Shown here: positions 33,202 to 45,899 of the stretch, piece by piece
Layout: the number at the start of each line of letters is the position of its first letter
How positions within the stretch are numbered: the stretch's first letter is position 1
Assembly (NCBI RefSeq): GCF_008831285.2
Contig: NC_045144.1
Location: 24,321,716-24,385,715 of the forward strand
Reading direction: 5' to 3'
Source of the DNA: Nymphaea colorata
Taxonomy: Eukaryota; Streptophyta; Magnoliopsida; Nymphaeales; Nymphaeaceae
Length of the DNA: 64,000 nt
The notes under the pieces: model-generated
Database searches by the model: none
Told to the model about the DNA's origin: nothing
The model's input: the letters and a program-made list of their open reading frames with translations, nothing else
Made by a program: the position numbers and the translations under genes

Positions 33202-33370
33202 AAAAAAAGTAGTTGAGGTAATGAGAAAGAGCTGAGGAAAGGGGCAGCCAAAAATTGTGATATATATATATATATATATGTATATATATTCAAAGTAGAA
33301 AAAAAGTAGTTGAGATAGTGAGAAAAAACTGAGGGAAAGAAAAACTAAAAACTGTGATATATATAAAAAA
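33202..33370. repeat. Tandem duplication around (TA)n
   Basis: Two units share AAAAAAGTAGTTGAG(G/A)TA then ATGAGAAA-like sequence and AACTGTGATATATA. The first ends in a long (TA)n at about 33259-33290. The unit length is about 95 bp for copy 1, and copy 2 is shortened. There is no coding role. Confidence 0.75.
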
Positions 33371-33565
33371 ATTTGGTTCAAGTAATTATTAAGATATTTG
33401 AGATAATAAATCTTGAATTTGTGTAAGTATATATTGAGAAATTGAATTTAAACGGCCTGACTTGGGGATATTAATTACTTGATCACAATCCAGATCCAAA
33501 TTGGACCGCCTTTTACCTATACAATTGCGTATGTTGAAATCCAAACCAAGCCAAAATAGATGGAT

Positions 33566-33880
33566 CTGGCTTGTGTATATCCAACGTGCTTGTCCCTTTT
33601 TAATAAGAAAAAGCGCATTGGATATACACAGGTATGTAATGATACCAAAAGCAAGAGCAAGGGTTGGGGCCCGCCGGGGTAGGAGGAATGAAGAAGACGC
33701 TGCCCCATTCTCCACGTCTTCCCGTGGAGCATGCAAACCGTCTCCTCGTCAATAGATGTATGCAAATGGGATACATAGACAGGCATGTACTGATACCAAA
33801 AGCTAGGGTTGGGGCCCCGTCCTCCATGTTTTCCGGTGGAGCACGCAAACCGTCTCTTTATGTTTGAAAATGGGATAATA
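33566..33880. repeat. Palindromic repeat array
   Basis: Two or three imperfect units share GATACCAAAAGC, GGGTTGGGGCCC, CTCCACG...CGTGGAG and CATGCAAACCGTCTC. Each main unit (33623-33773 and 33774-33880) contains a small hairpin: CTCCACG with CGTGGAG in unit 1, slightly changed in unit 2. At the left edge, TGTGTATATCCAACG (about 33571) is inverted at about 33616-33632. ORFs in this zone exist on both strands only because of the repeat structure. Confidence 0.7.
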
Positions 33881-36690
33881 TATATACACATTTATATTAA
33901 TATTTTTATCATTTTTTCTCCCAGCATACTGCCGTTAGACTAATTCCAAATAAGACCCTTAACTGCATACTTGAACCAGTTTGCTAAGCTAGATATAATT
34001 AATTTGTCCACACCAACCCACAAAATTTATTGATTTTTAGTTTTGCTGCATTCAATAATTACCACCTATGTTTATACAATTAGCACCTTTGTATAGATTT
34101 AGCATCTTGAGAATCTAAAATTGTTCGTCTCTGCCCTTCAACGAGCTTATTCCATTAGGTAAGCAAATATCTTCTACAGTTTTGTAAGATGTGCAAGGCA
34201 TTAAGCATTTACAAGAAGCCTGACATAAAGAATATGCCGACATTTTACAACCATCTACATGTCACGAGTTAATAATTAAAAAGGTAGCAGGTAAAATTTT
34301 AAAAAAAATTAGGATACATTCACGAATCAAATAGAGAATATACAGAGCTGCCATTCATCGCCAGCTTCCTCTGCACGGCTTAAATTAGGATAGATTCACT
34401 CACAGGTCTATTCATGCTGCAAATAATGAGAAAAAAGAGCTGCCATTCAATGGAGAATATACAGACAGGACAACAATTAATGGCAGCTTTTCATCGCCAG
34501 CTTCCTCTGAATTAAAGAAAGAAAGACACGACTTGACATTTGGTGTAGGATTTGCATTGACCCAATGCCCCTACCAATGTACATTGACATGAATGAGATC
34601 CTTATTTTTTATGTCAGTGAATTACTGAACGGCTATCTTAAACCAAATGGACAATGACATATACAAACAAGTTGGAAAATAATTGGACGTGACTTTTGGG
34701 TGGTAATTAATTCCTCTATCCTTAAATTATCTTCCACACTTTCATTATTCTTGCCGTAAATTTGAGAAAGTTGTTAACTGGATTAAGCGGCCAACTAAAC
34801 TAATTTCTACACATTTTAACATAATATGTTTCTGTGGCCTTTATCTGCATGACTTCCCAAGAGCAGCTTTACCTTTTGAGTGTGCTTTTTAAATCCATTC
34901 ATTTTTAGTTCTTGTGTTTAATTCTAAAAGACTATGAGGCTAAGAGAGGCATCGAGCCTCTCGGAGGTGATGCAAAGCAAGAAAATTGGAAAAAACAACT
35001 AAAATGGCAAGCCTATTAACAAAGAAAGTATAAAAGCCCCATTTAGTTCTTGTTAATTATCACCTTTCGTATAGATATAATACCTAACACCACACTAAAC
35101 CACGGCAAACAGATGCAGTACCAAAAATTGTTCAATTTTAGGATTAAATGAAAATCATTAGTTATAATTTTAAATTTTATGCATGTATGTGTAAATATAA
35201 AATATAAATGATAATAACAACTCTACGATTGTAATCCTTCAATTCTATGTTTGGATGCTTGGGAGATCAAGTTAGATATGTCAACACATGGTTCAGTTAT
35301 TATGTTTTTTTTTTTTTTTTGAACTTATAATCTGCGATGAAAACAGGTTGGACGGTGACAAGAAGCACAATCCAGCCCTTTCCCACTATTTTACTAAATG
35401 AAGAATATCAACAACAGATCATGAAGTTATAAACTAGCTGATTTTGTTCTAGTTATGCAAGAAAAGTAGTTTCCAGAGATTATGCACCTGCATTCACTAA
35501 AAATACCTTCCACGGATACCTGAATTTCATTGGAAAGTAGATACAACACAAACAGATAGATAATGAAGAAAACTAATATATGGTTTAATAACATGCACGC
35601 ATACACACCCCAGCAGCAGCCACATCAGTGGTGACGTTAGAGGCAAATGAAGTTGCTGGTGTAGGCAAATGAAGTTGCTGGTGTAGAGCTGACATAAATA
35701 CTGGTGAATCTGGCACCAATATAGGCTTTTTTTTCAATTTGAAAAAAGAAAAGAAAAATGGGGTGTGGTTCGTGATGTACATACCTCAGGCACGAGGCAC
35801 ACGTTCGGGTAAGTGCATGCTTCGGGCAAGAAGAACCTCTCCTCTTCACTTCGAGGCTTTTTTTGTAAAAAAACGCCTTGAGACTACACTTCAAGGTATG
35901 AAGTTTTCACCTTTTACAAAACTACTTAAAAATTGTCATACTTTAGGCTAACTCTTACACAAATGGAAATTAGACAGACTAGCAGATGTTGTTGCATGGG
36001 TGATGGAGGGACAAAAGTTAAAATCATAACCCGTTGCTAAAAGCACTACGAATTATTGCTGCTACATCATAAGTAGTCGTTGAAACCAAAGTGGCTAACA
36101 CTTCCACTGACAATTTTAAATTTTTAGCTATCATGCAACACTTAGCAGGTCACTGATTTCAATTCCCTCAATTCTTAACTTATTTTATTTTTAAAATACA
36201 TTTAACAATAGTGCCTTTAAATATTCTAGTCAACTCTCTCCCTCTTTTTCTCTCTCTGTTTCTCCCTGATTGCTGGCCCATCCATTGGTGGTGCAGCATC
36301 TCTCTCCCTCCCCCTGCCTCTCTCTCCTCTCTTGCTCTTGCCCTCTCATTCAACCCAAACTCCGCTCTGTAGTTGTTCTCTCTGATAGTCTTCATTGATG
36401 GTTCATGGTTCATCTTACGTGGTTCTCTGCTACCATCCTTGATCACTGGTTTCTATTCCGGCCTGTGGTTGACTCTTCATTATCCTGCTTCCTGTTACCC
36501 ATCTTGGCTCCTGGTTGCAGGTTCCATTCCGGCTGGTTCGCACTGGCAGCATTCATCTCTGGTTCTCCACCTCTCATCCCTATTGTTTCCTGACATATTT
36601 TTCTCAGCTGTTCTACTGCTGGATTCTGGCCTTGGTACTCTCAACTGGATTTGCCTTCTATTGGCTCATCTTTTATATCCAGCACTGATG
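33881..36690. other. Non-coding interval with minor repeats
   Basis: This is AT-rich and no gene is recognised. At 34300-34520 the pieces ATTAGGATA(C/G)ATTCAC, GAGAATATACAGA and CATCGCCAGCTTCCTCTG each occur twice in shuffled order. At 36220-36350 there is a CT-rich run. A 112-codon forward frame at 36373-36711 (starting MFSLIVFIDGSWFILRG) is hydrophobic and unrecognised and may be spurious. Confidence 0.5.
35641..35684. repeat. 22-bp perfect tandem duplication
   Basis: The unit AGGCAAATGAAGTTGCTGGT plus GT occurs twice head to tail without mismatch (35641-35662 and 35663-35684). Confidence 0.92.
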
Positions 36691-36699
36691 CTTTATTGT

Positions 36700-38277
36700 G
36701 AAAGTCAGTAAAGGCAGTGTCGTTGATACTTTTATTGGCGTTTCCGCACTATATTGTAAAAATTAACTTTTACTAATGCAAAAGAATTAAATGTCACTGA
36801 AAATTGATTTTGATGTTTTATGTTTATTCTTTTTACTGACACAATTATTCAGCACTAAAGGTATAACAATTTTATTGATGTCATGCTTTCATTAGCAAAA
36901 CATAGTCACTAAAAGCGACGGACCTATATCAGTGAAAATTCTTCCGCTATGGTCTCTTGATTATTTTTTTCAAAAAAAAAAAAAAGAACTTGCATAACTG
37001 TTCTTCTCAATAGAGTGAGTTCTGGATCTTGGTAGTTGTCTAGCAGCTTTGACAAAAGTAAACCAAAAAATAATAAATAATAAATAAAATTAGTCAGAAT
37101 GAGAACAATGAGGATTAAGAAAGAGAAAATGAAAAAGGAACTTGCAACAAATTTTGGCGTCCAAAGTTGAATGGCAATTAGCATCCTCTGTTTTGCAATA
37201 TATTCTAAAATGAAGATGAGTATAAAACAGTAGGCATATAAAATACACGGAGAGAGAGAGAGAGAGAGAGAGGAACATACCTTTGAGCTGGTTGGGTTGG
37301 GGAAATAAGGATGAAAAAGTATGCAAAAGGAGGATGGCACATCTATTTTTATTAACCGGCTAGCGATTTACTAATGTGAATGTTTTCGTGTCACTAAAAG
37401 TTTACATATGGGCGGGGAAGGAAGGATGGGGAAATTTAAAAATTAACCTTTATTGATCCAAAGTATCACATCACTAATGATTAGACTTTTTAAATTCAAA
37501 AAAATATGGGAGATCAAAAAATTAAAGCTTTTACTAACGTTTACAGGCAACGTCACTAGAAAACAAAGAAAAATATGTTTTTTGTTGTCATTTTGTGAAA
37601 AAACATCATTGCAAACTTCCAATAGGAGAATTTCTATATAATTTTACTAACATTTTAAAGGGGATGTTAGTAATGATGGAGCTTTTATTGACATTTACTT
37701 CACATGAGTGAGTTTTTACTCCGTAAGCCTATACCTCAAATATTCTCACCGCTATAGGGTTTTTGACAACACAAAAAGAGTAGTGCACTTCACGTGGATC
37801 CATTCTCGTCAGTATAGATACACACATTTACTGACATTTTTAGGGGAGATGTTAGTAATGATGGCCATCACTAGATGTTTTGTAGACATATACGGGTGAA
37901 TAATCTCACCACTGTAGACTACTTCACATAACACAAAAAGAACAATTAACTTGCAATGACTTAGATCCATGCTCATCAGTATAAATTCACACCTTTACTG
38001 ACATTTAATAAGTATTGCTAGAAATTATTGACCATCAATGGCATTCATAACATGTTGAAAGTTTTCATCTTAATAGAGCTATACCTATAACCAATTTCAC
38101 TACTATAGGTTTTTTCTTATGAACTTTGCAAAGGAAAGAAGTTTTACTGACAGGGATTGATTACATGTCCATAATGATTCCCCTTTATTGACGTTTGGAT
38201 GGCAATGCCAGTGAAGATGAACATTTACCGACACGTGTTTTTTCATGTCAGTAAATATCATTTTTTTTTAGTGTTAT
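36700..38277. mobile_element. CACTA-like element end with subterminal repeats
   Basis: The right edge ATTTTTTTTAGTG reads CACTAAAAAAAAT inverted, a CACTA-type tip. Over the preceding 1.5 kb, short motifs such as TTTACTGACATTT, TTAGTAATGATGG and GTCACTAA recur more than a dozen times in both orientations, as in the subterminal arrays of En/Spm elements. A long 17-bp pair, GGGGA(G)ATGTTAGTAATGATG, occurs near 37660 and 37846. No transposase is visible. The left tip is uncertain; a CACTACGAATT at about 36044 is one candidate. Confidence 0.5.
37250..37272. repeat. (GA)n microsatellite
   Basis: A pure GA dinucleotide run of about 23 bp within the CACTA-like interior. Confidence 0.9.
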
Positions 38278-38775
38278 CTGCTTCTGGTGTGTTGTTTTTC
38301 ATTTTTCATTGGATAGTTTGCTAGAGTATTGTGGCCTTCCTTGGTATATGATTGTGCTTTGCTTGGCCTCATTAATGGCTCCTTTCTTTGCTGTTATGGA
38401 TCATTTGGGCCAGTCTTTGGTTTTGGGGCATCACTTTGTATTCTAGTGTCTACGTTGCTTTTGTCTTATTGACTTGCTATGTATTCTTGCATGTTTATCT
38501 GGGTTGTTTGACCCGTTTAATGAATTTTGTTTAGCAAGCCCTTTGTTTGCTACATATAGTGGTTTATGCCCTCCTCCACTAAGATTTGGTCATTTCTTTC
38601 TTTTTTATTTCATTCTACGCTAGAAGCAAGTATCTAACTAAAACAAGGTTCTGTAGTACCTTTAACTGTTAAACAAAATTATATTATCGTGGTCGGACTA
38701 AGAGCAATCTAGGTACCCACAAAATGCTTGAACTGCCTCTGAGGAGCAGCTTGGTATAGCTGCTAGGACCCTGAC

Positions 38776-39015
38776 TTGCTTAAAATCCAGAATAAACTGA
38801 ACCACTGGAAAGGGAAACTGTTGAGCTATGCAGACAGATTTTGTTTGATCAAAGTTGTTTTCTTGGCCACTCCTAATTACTGGCTTTTATTGTTAAATTT
38901 GCCAACTAAAATTTACAATGCATGGAAGGATTATTTGCTAAATTGTTGCAGGGTGATTTTGGTTGATGTCATAAATTTCATCTTATTTCTTGAAGTGCTC
39001 TGTCTCAAACCATGA
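38776..39015 (+). pseudogene. LINE reverse transcriptase C-terminal fragment
   Basis: The frame reads KIQNKLNHWKGKLLSYADR, FCLIKVVFLATPNYW, LPTKIYNAWKDYL. It corresponds to the plant LINE RT segment KIxxKLxxWKxxxLSYAGRxxLIxSVLxxxPxY..LFxLPxxV. The fragment is open for 79 codons, then ends. The stretch before it (38278-38775) has no recognised gene. It abuts the 3' end of reverse copia C. Confidence 0.75.
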
Positions 39016-39089
39016 ACAAAGGGAGCTGTGTGGTTATTTGAAAGTTTACTGAGATGAATTTGGTATACGTACTCTATTATGATATAGAG

Positions 39090-42000
39090 CTATTTGTTGT
39101 CAATTTTTATGGGCAACATCTTGCAACGATAAATATCTAGTGTCTCTTTTTGTCTTCAAAGAGAAAAGGACTCACCTAAGAACATGCAGTAACTAGAAAC
39201 TAATCGTCTAGTGTCTCTGAACGTAGCCTAATCTGCATTGCAGTAAGCTATTAGTTGAAATTTTTGTTACAGAAATATTCCTTGTCATGGATTGTTGTTC
39301 AAATATTTAATTATTTTTATTGTTGCATCACAGTAAGATTTTCTCAACTGCTACATAAATCTGCTGAGAACATAGACAACAAGAAGAATATCTGGCCGTG
39401 ATATGGTTAGATAGATTAAAAGACCCAGCAAATAACAATAACTTGAATGGCTCTTGAGCAACTTGACTTTCGTATAGGACAATTTTAGACAACTGTCTAT
39501 TTGAGTGTCCCCCGGTTGCATTGCTAGCATTCCTTTTTTTTATAATGTTATACATATGCTTCCTTTGAGATATATAAATCCCTTTTTTTCTGTTCTTGAC
39601 AATTCAATGTCCTGAAAATATTTCAAGTGGCCAATGTCTTTCATATGAAATTTGTAGCTAAACTTTCTTTCTAGTTACCTATGGCTATGCGATTATCTTT
39701 ATAAATCAGCAATCTGTAAAGTTGTTACCTTTTCTATGTGTGAACAATTAGCAAACACACTTCAATTGAGGAAATCCAAATTCAAGTTGGGCAGTTAAGA
39801 CCAATTTTTGGGTGCCTGCTTTACACCTTACAATGACATGATCAGCTTGCAAATTCTTGTCTAACCCTTGCTACCATATCATTGAGGAGGTTGAATGTGT
39901 ACTTCCTCTTGTGTTCACCATGCAAAAAATGCATTGTGAACATCTATTTGGAACAAAAACTAATGCATTTTAGTTGCAACCATTAGTTGACAGATCGTAG
40001 TAGTAATTTTAGCAACTGAAGCATACGTTTCACTGTAATCCAACCCTCGATTTGTAAACAGCCCTTGGCTACTAGCTAGGCTTTGGACCGTTTGATTTCT
40101 TCATTCACTTTATACTTTAGTCTATAAATTCACGCACAGCCGATTGGCTTAATTCCAGAAAGAATATGCACTTTGTTTTGCTTCCAATGCATTAAAGTCT
40201 TCAATCATTGCTTGACGCTAGCTTGGATCTTTGACAACCTGATTGCAGGAAGTTCGTTCACTAACTTGAGACACATTCAATAGAAATGAACGATGATTTG
40301 GTGGAAATGTGGAGAATGACAACAATACGTATAGCATGTTCATTATTTAGTGGTTCTGAGATCAGATTTTGTTCATGAAATGAATCAATTTCTACATACC
40401 TATCTCTGCTAAAGAATTTTTTTTTCTTTCTAAATCAAATACAAGTATGCTTTTTGCCCAAATACATACCCCAGTAAAAATACATCTTCATTTTAACATC
40501 AAATTTTGAAGTTGAGTTCAAGTTGGTTGCAAAGCAAGGGCATCCAAAAACCTTCAAATGACTATAGGATGGTTTTAGATTGAATCAAATCTCAAATGGT
40601 GTTTTGCCTTCTAATTTTTCACTAGAAGTCCTGTTGATTAACTTCCATTTCATTCCCCCGATAAACACAAAGGTAAATTTGCTTCATGTTTGAGAGCATA
40701 AGTGACGTCAAGTATGTGCCAGTGCTTCCACTCTACAACCAATTTTGTGGTGTGTAGGGGCAGCCATAATAGTGTAATATTCCTTTACTTTGTATAAATA
40801 ATTCAAATCATGTATAAAAAATTCAAACCCTGTCGGTTTTGAACTTTAATTTGCTGTTTTTAAATTGGTTCTCAATCATTGTCACAAAACTCTATATAAC
40901 AGGCCATGTTTCATATTTATGTTCCATAAAATATGCCCACACAACTCTTGAATGATCATCCACTATAGTTAATTGATGGTGAGCACTATTAAAGGAAGCA
41001 CAAAATAGGTCCCCATAGATCAACATGCACATACTCAAATGCATGGTTTGCTTGGAAGTTACTCAGCTCAAATGGTAGTCTAGTTTGTTTGGGTAAAATG
41101 ACATATTTCATAATACTGATTTTTCATATGTATGATGGAATCCTGAGCTTGGGACAACTTGTTTCTGAAGTTTGAAGGATGACCTAGGCACCAGTACCAC
41201 ATGTTGATTTTGTTTAGTTAAGTCAATGAAGCAAAGGCGCTCTTATCTTCATGATCTTTAGGATGTGCTTGAAAGTGAAACAGTCCCTGCCACAATTCAC
41301 TGTTTCAAATCACCATCCCAGAAATCAAGTCCTGCAGAAAAACAACCTTTATTAGATAAGATAACAACACAGGATGTGTGAGAAATCAATTGGGTAATAG
41401 ACAATAGATTAAAGATGAAGTTTGGTATATAGAAGACTTGATTGAGCACGAGTTCAATCTCCACAATAGGTGGCATATACAATACTGTTATTAGTTAGTT
41501 TTATTGAAAATAAGGCAATGAGTTGAGTGACATTGATCATAAATTTCATAGCTCTAGGCATGTGGTCAATAGCTCCACTAATTATAATCCACAACTTGGA
41601 TTGGGTACAAGACATACCAACAAAAGTAATTTGTGATGAAGAAATAGGGTTGTTTGGTTTTTCATTAAGCAACTGTTTTAGGAGGATTTATTTATCTACA
41701 GTGAAGGCTGGTGCCATCTCCTTTCTGGTCTGTTTAAGTAACATGTCACAGGCTGAAGCACTGTTGGCAAACAACTTGTTCTTCTCTACTTCAACCTATG
41801 TCTCAGTAACATGTTTCTCTGATTTTGATTCAGGATTGTTGAATGGAGGTGGACAACCCTCAGCTTAAACCTCCTTTCCCTTGAATGGCCAGTGATTGAC
41901 AATGTGTGCAGAAATATTTATTCCTCTGGTTCTTGCTTTTGGTTGATTTAGAGTACTAATTTGCTGCTACTAGTCTAACATGATCCACAATTGAGTGCAT

Positions 42001-42597
42001 ACGAGCCTCACACTGCTTCTCTTCCAATAAAACGAGTGAGTATACTTTCCCAATAGTGGGAAAAGCATCCAATAGTGGGAAAAGTCATTTAAACCCATTA
42101 AAAATTGTATAATACAATCTTCTTGCTGCTAAGTTACCACTTTTAAAGGGCTTTACAGAAACAAGTAGGTAAAGTGCCGCATTATGATCGTTCATCTCAA
42201 AGAGCTTCAAGTTTGGTGAAATAAATTGCGACTGATTGCTACTGTAATTCAATCGGCTTATGGTTGAATTTATTTGATACTTGCGAGGTGAGGTGCTTTA
42301 AGTGAGTTATTCATTCAATTCCATCCACACTTCCCTAGCCATTTGGGCATAGATTAGGCTGGTAGCAAGTTCATGTAAAAGGGAGTTTAGTATCCATGAG
42401 AGCACCATATCATTGTTGTATCTACAGTAATTGGCACACAAGAACAGTCCCTGGGCTATCTACATGGTGTAAGTAATAGGGGTTTACGATTTCTATATTT
42501 CTCAGACCAAACGCTGTCTCAGATGATGCATTGGGAGCTTCACACATTTGAGATGCATGAATTGTAGGATTTGAAGATGCCATGGTCTGTTACCAAA
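39090..42597 (-). pseudogene. Ty1/copia family C gag-pol remnant
   Basis: This is a reverse-strand copia polyprotein. Gag starts at the Met at about 42583 with MASSNPTIHASQMCEAP, then NPYYLHHVDSPGTVLVCQ, a typical copia gag opening. Protease: WIIISGAIDHM, where the family has DSGAT/SDHM, so the catalytic Asp is lost (about 41590). Pre-integrase: NQVFYIPNFIFNLLS (about 41420). Integrase tail: HLKVFGCP-like sequence to FFSRDRYVEIDSF (about 40380-40540). RT: RQAMIEDFNALEAKQ (about 40190), GLDYSETYASVAKITTT, QIDVHNAFFAW (about 39950). Late RT/RNase H: LTISRPDILLVVYVLS and CNAD...FRDTRRL to about 39090. No 3' LTR is found; it ends against the LINE scrap. Confidence 0.85.
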
Positions 42598-43014
42598 TGT
42601 TAAATGGACAAGGTTACAACTAACTTCCTTGAACAAAGAACGAGACTGTTGTGACAAATGTCTTTACAGTAGCGAAGATGAAATTAATAGGGCCAACACA
42701 CAAGAAAGATAAACAGAAAAAGCATAAGCAAAAATGCAAGGAAGAAGCAGAGCAATGACTTCCTTTATTGCTTGACACCTTTCTCCATTACATTGCTTAT
42801 TGTAAATATACATGGAATACACAAAGGCTGGCTACCCATGTGTGGTTCACAATCTTCAAATGCAATTTGAGATAATATAAAATATCTTGTATAAAGCTGA
42901 ATTATTTGATTCATGATTCTCTACCATATGTGAATCTTCCAAAGGCTTCCAGGACCTTCATTTGGCTTTCATCTGAAGAAATTTGGATATGGTTCAATAC
43001 AATTTTGCACAACA
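42598..43014 (-). repeat. 5' LTR of copia family C
   Basis: On the - strand this runs TGTTGTGCAAAATTG to TTTAACA, 417 bp. It contains AATAAA (in CAAGCAATAAAGGAAG) suited to polyadenylation. Directly inside it lies TTTGGTAACAGACC, a variant primer site that runs into the gag start codon. No partner LTR is in the window. Confidence 0.7.
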
Positions 43015-44209
43015 ATAATAGGTAGAGAGAATAGATTAAGGTTATGTTGGAAAGGTCTTATGTAAATAACATTAATGAGGTTAAGTATGGAGAGATGAAA
43101 GGTAACATTGTTTTCAGTAACAGCTATGTTTCAAGTAAGATTGTTTCCTTGCTAAATGGGCAGAGGATAGGGCACGTGGCCTAATTGATTTCAAATCCTT
43201 TTTGTTTTGAGTATTTTTTTTTATAAAATTCTATTTTCCTCTTTCTCTATTCATGTATTCTTTTGGATTTCCTTTATAATGTAATTGCTATTATGCATAA
43301 AAAAGACTTGTCGAACAAAGTAATATTATAAAATCATAAAACAATTATTCCACCCCGCTTTTCTCATACAACAATATCCTTAGATTGTCATGTATGTAAA
43401 ATTGCTTTTTTCTTTTCTTTTGCAACATACACTAGTACTTCTTAACTCATTTATTTTTGTGGTAGTTGATCATTTCTTGATTCACATGCATTTCCTTTAA
43501 AAAATTTTCCATGCAATAGACTTTTTCATTGTTAATTTGCTATTGAGTTGTCTGCATTTTTTATAGTCTCGTCCAATGCCAAAAGTAAGTATTAAATATA
43601 CTGACCAACCAACTTAGCTTTTGAAAGTAAAACAACAAAACTACAGTAATCATAAAATACACAATGAATAGAAAGACCCAATTTGACGAATTGATAGCAT
43701 CAAAATTAAGAAATATGGAGGAGATCAGATAATAAAATGTTGAAAAAGCAGAATGGATGTGAATATCAGTATCCCGGATCTTCCTTTCCTCTGAAGGATA
43801 TTCATGTGCTTCAATGTAGACCTTGGAAGGAGGTCATTGGTTTTCTTCATAGGCCCAACCCTCTCAACTCTTTGGATGAGTGGTTGATATTGCCAGTATT
43901 CCATCTCATGGAATATGGCATTGAATGTGTAGTGTTGTTTTTCCTTTTTCTTGTACATATTCTCCATTCGTTTTAGTTTTTAGTAATAAAGGCCAGGGAG
44001 AGCTCTCCCCCAGCAGTGATTGCTTTAGATAGCATCACAAGAAATATGGAGTAAAAGTGAATCAATGTGCACTATGTCGGTGTTCATGATTTTTTCTTAT
44101 ATTTAAATAATGGTCATCGCTTTCAAAAGGTAAACATTGAAAGGATCATTAGAGTAGAAAAGAAAATTAGTAAATATGTATCTTCAAGGTTTAATGTCTG
44201 ACTACATAG
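43015..44209. other. Non-coding interval
   Basis: AT-rich. A small forward frame at 43737-43976 (starting MLKKQNGCEYQYPGSS) is paired with an equally long reverse frame and shows no domain. Nothing else is supportable. Confidence 0.5.
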
Positions 44210-45010
44210 TTTTTATACCACCATTTTTAGTCAAAATGAATTTCAAATGCTTTTTTTTTTTTTTGCTTCTTATTTTTTTCCCGTCAACTTAATTAACTTC
44301 TGTTGACATTAGATGACTACAAACATTGAGTTTATTTCAACATATAGAGACAAAAATGGTTGTAGCTAGAATCATATTCTTTCTTGTTATTCTATTTTTA
44401 AACCCTGCAAAAATCATATGACTTGCTATAAACTTATGACTAACTTATTTTATATATTCTAATGTAGTGATTTTATACTAAGAGAGAAATTTATAAAAAA
44501 ATCATTCATTCTATTTTTTAAAATAGAAACAACTGTAGGAAATTAAAGGAGAAAAAAAAGCTATTCTTAATTAAAAGTATGTACATTTTCATTACTTTTG
44601 TTTTTCTTCAATTTGTCTGCAATAAATAAAGGTGTGTCCCTTCCTAAAATAAAAGTCTAGTAATGCTAGATTAAAAGTACAAACTTATCATTGTTTCTAA
44701 ACATATTATTTTATTATCCTGGCAACAACGTTAAAAATAGCTTTTCCTAAACCCATGCCAGTTTACTAATTTGGGCTCTACATGTATGCATTTCTATGAG
44801 ATAAAGAGCATGGAGACGTTTACTGGAAAAAAATTTCTTTTTCATTCCTTTACAAATGGAGTCTTATTCATTTCATTCCAACATTAATGAATTTCCAACA
44901 AAATAAACTCATACGAATTTGTTGTTTTACAAGAACGTTCCTGTCTTTTGCGGCTTAGCTAAATTCTCTTTTGCTCAAAGGAAAGAAAGACATTTCACTC
45001 GCACTTAAAC
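44210..45010 (+). repeat. Dispersed repeat family X, copy 2
   Basis: This is collinear with 21455-22376 through a series of short shared blocks (AGTCAAAATGAATTTCAAAT, AACATTGAGTTTATTTCAAC, GAGACAAAAATGG, TTATTCATTTCATTCCAAC, AAAATAAACTCA). It lacks the tandem duplication of copy 1. There is no coding. From 45011 to about 45700 nothing is recognised. Confidence 0.55.
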
Positions 45011-45713
45011 TGTTTGAGCGTGGATAACTTTGTTTCCTTTTAAGGGTCCATTTTAATACCGTGAATTAAGTACTTGGGCTTAAAACTGCTGCGTATTTAG
45101 GACCGGTATTTTCTTGGTGGAATTTTTGTTTTACCTTTCATTTACCTATTTGTTTGCCTTTATAGGACTTTTCTTAAGGGTATTGAGAAGTTAACAGGCA
45201 TTTTTATTTTTGTAGCGTTAAAGTTTTGAGTTTGAGTTGTGTGTGCTGCTTGGTGCATGCAACAAGCATACGCCAAAACAAAAATTGAAATTATTGAAAA
45301 CAAAATGTCATTTGAAGTGTTTCACTTTTTTCAATTTCTTCTTTCGTCTTTACAAAAATTTTTTTTTTTTGTCAAGAGCATTTTGTCATTAACTATACTG
45401 GTGGTGCACAAAATTTTCGTGCACAGTAAGGCGTATAATCAGGTTTGTAAAGTTTCCCGTGTTCAAGTGGAATTTTAACACTGGAACGAAAGTTTAATCA
45501 TGCCTCTAAAACTCCAAGCGCTAAAGTTTCATAATTGTCTACGGGAACATTGCACCGAATTTGAACTAAACTTCCACCTCTTCAGTAAAATTTAGTATAT
45601 GCAAATGGGCCCAAGGGTGAGTCGGTGGAGGTTATATGAGTCTCTTGCACAAGGAGGTCTTTTCATTGTTGGTGTAAATCAAAGCATTGCAATTTTCAGC
45701 GCTCTTCTTTATT

Positions 45714-45899
45714 ATGGTTATTCAGCTGTCAAGTTTTCTCCAGTTCTTCCTTGCCATTCCATCTGCAGATCACCTGCAACTAATACACCCAACAGCACCT
45801 TTCGCTGCAATGGCTTCCACTGGTAGACTTGAGCTTATCTGGCTCTGCAACCATTACCAGCATGGGGGCCCTTTCCCTGACCAACGGCCACCAAGATAC
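45714..45899 (+). pseudogene. LecRK-3 pseudogene: N-terminal fragment
   Basis: Forward pieces of an L-type lectin receptor kinase N-terminus: a hydrophobic signal-like start (MVIQLSSFLQFFLAIPSA), then in another frame NTPNSTFRCNGF, then in a third frame DLSLSGSATITSMGALS then LTNGHQDTE. The last stretch is the canonical LxLTNG strand of legume-type lectins and shows what LecRK-1 lost to its frameshift. The coding is cut at 45899 by a copia LTR. No continuation of this gene is seen on the far side of the inserted DNA, so only about 60 residues survive in view. Confidence 0.8.

Noticed and set aside
33501-33891. Overlapping ORFs of 80-124 codons on both strands
   Set aside because: They arise from the palindromic repeat array. 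The frames mirror each other, and none has a domain.
35739-35951. 70-codon ORF starting MKKEKKNGVW
   Set aside because: It lies in a simple-sequence region and overlaps an equally long reverse frame. There is no supporting motif.
36924-37340. 138-codon reverse ORF with many hydrophobic residues
   Set aside because: It is driven by (GA)n and AT-rich sequence inside the CACTA-like region, with no recognisable membrane protein family.
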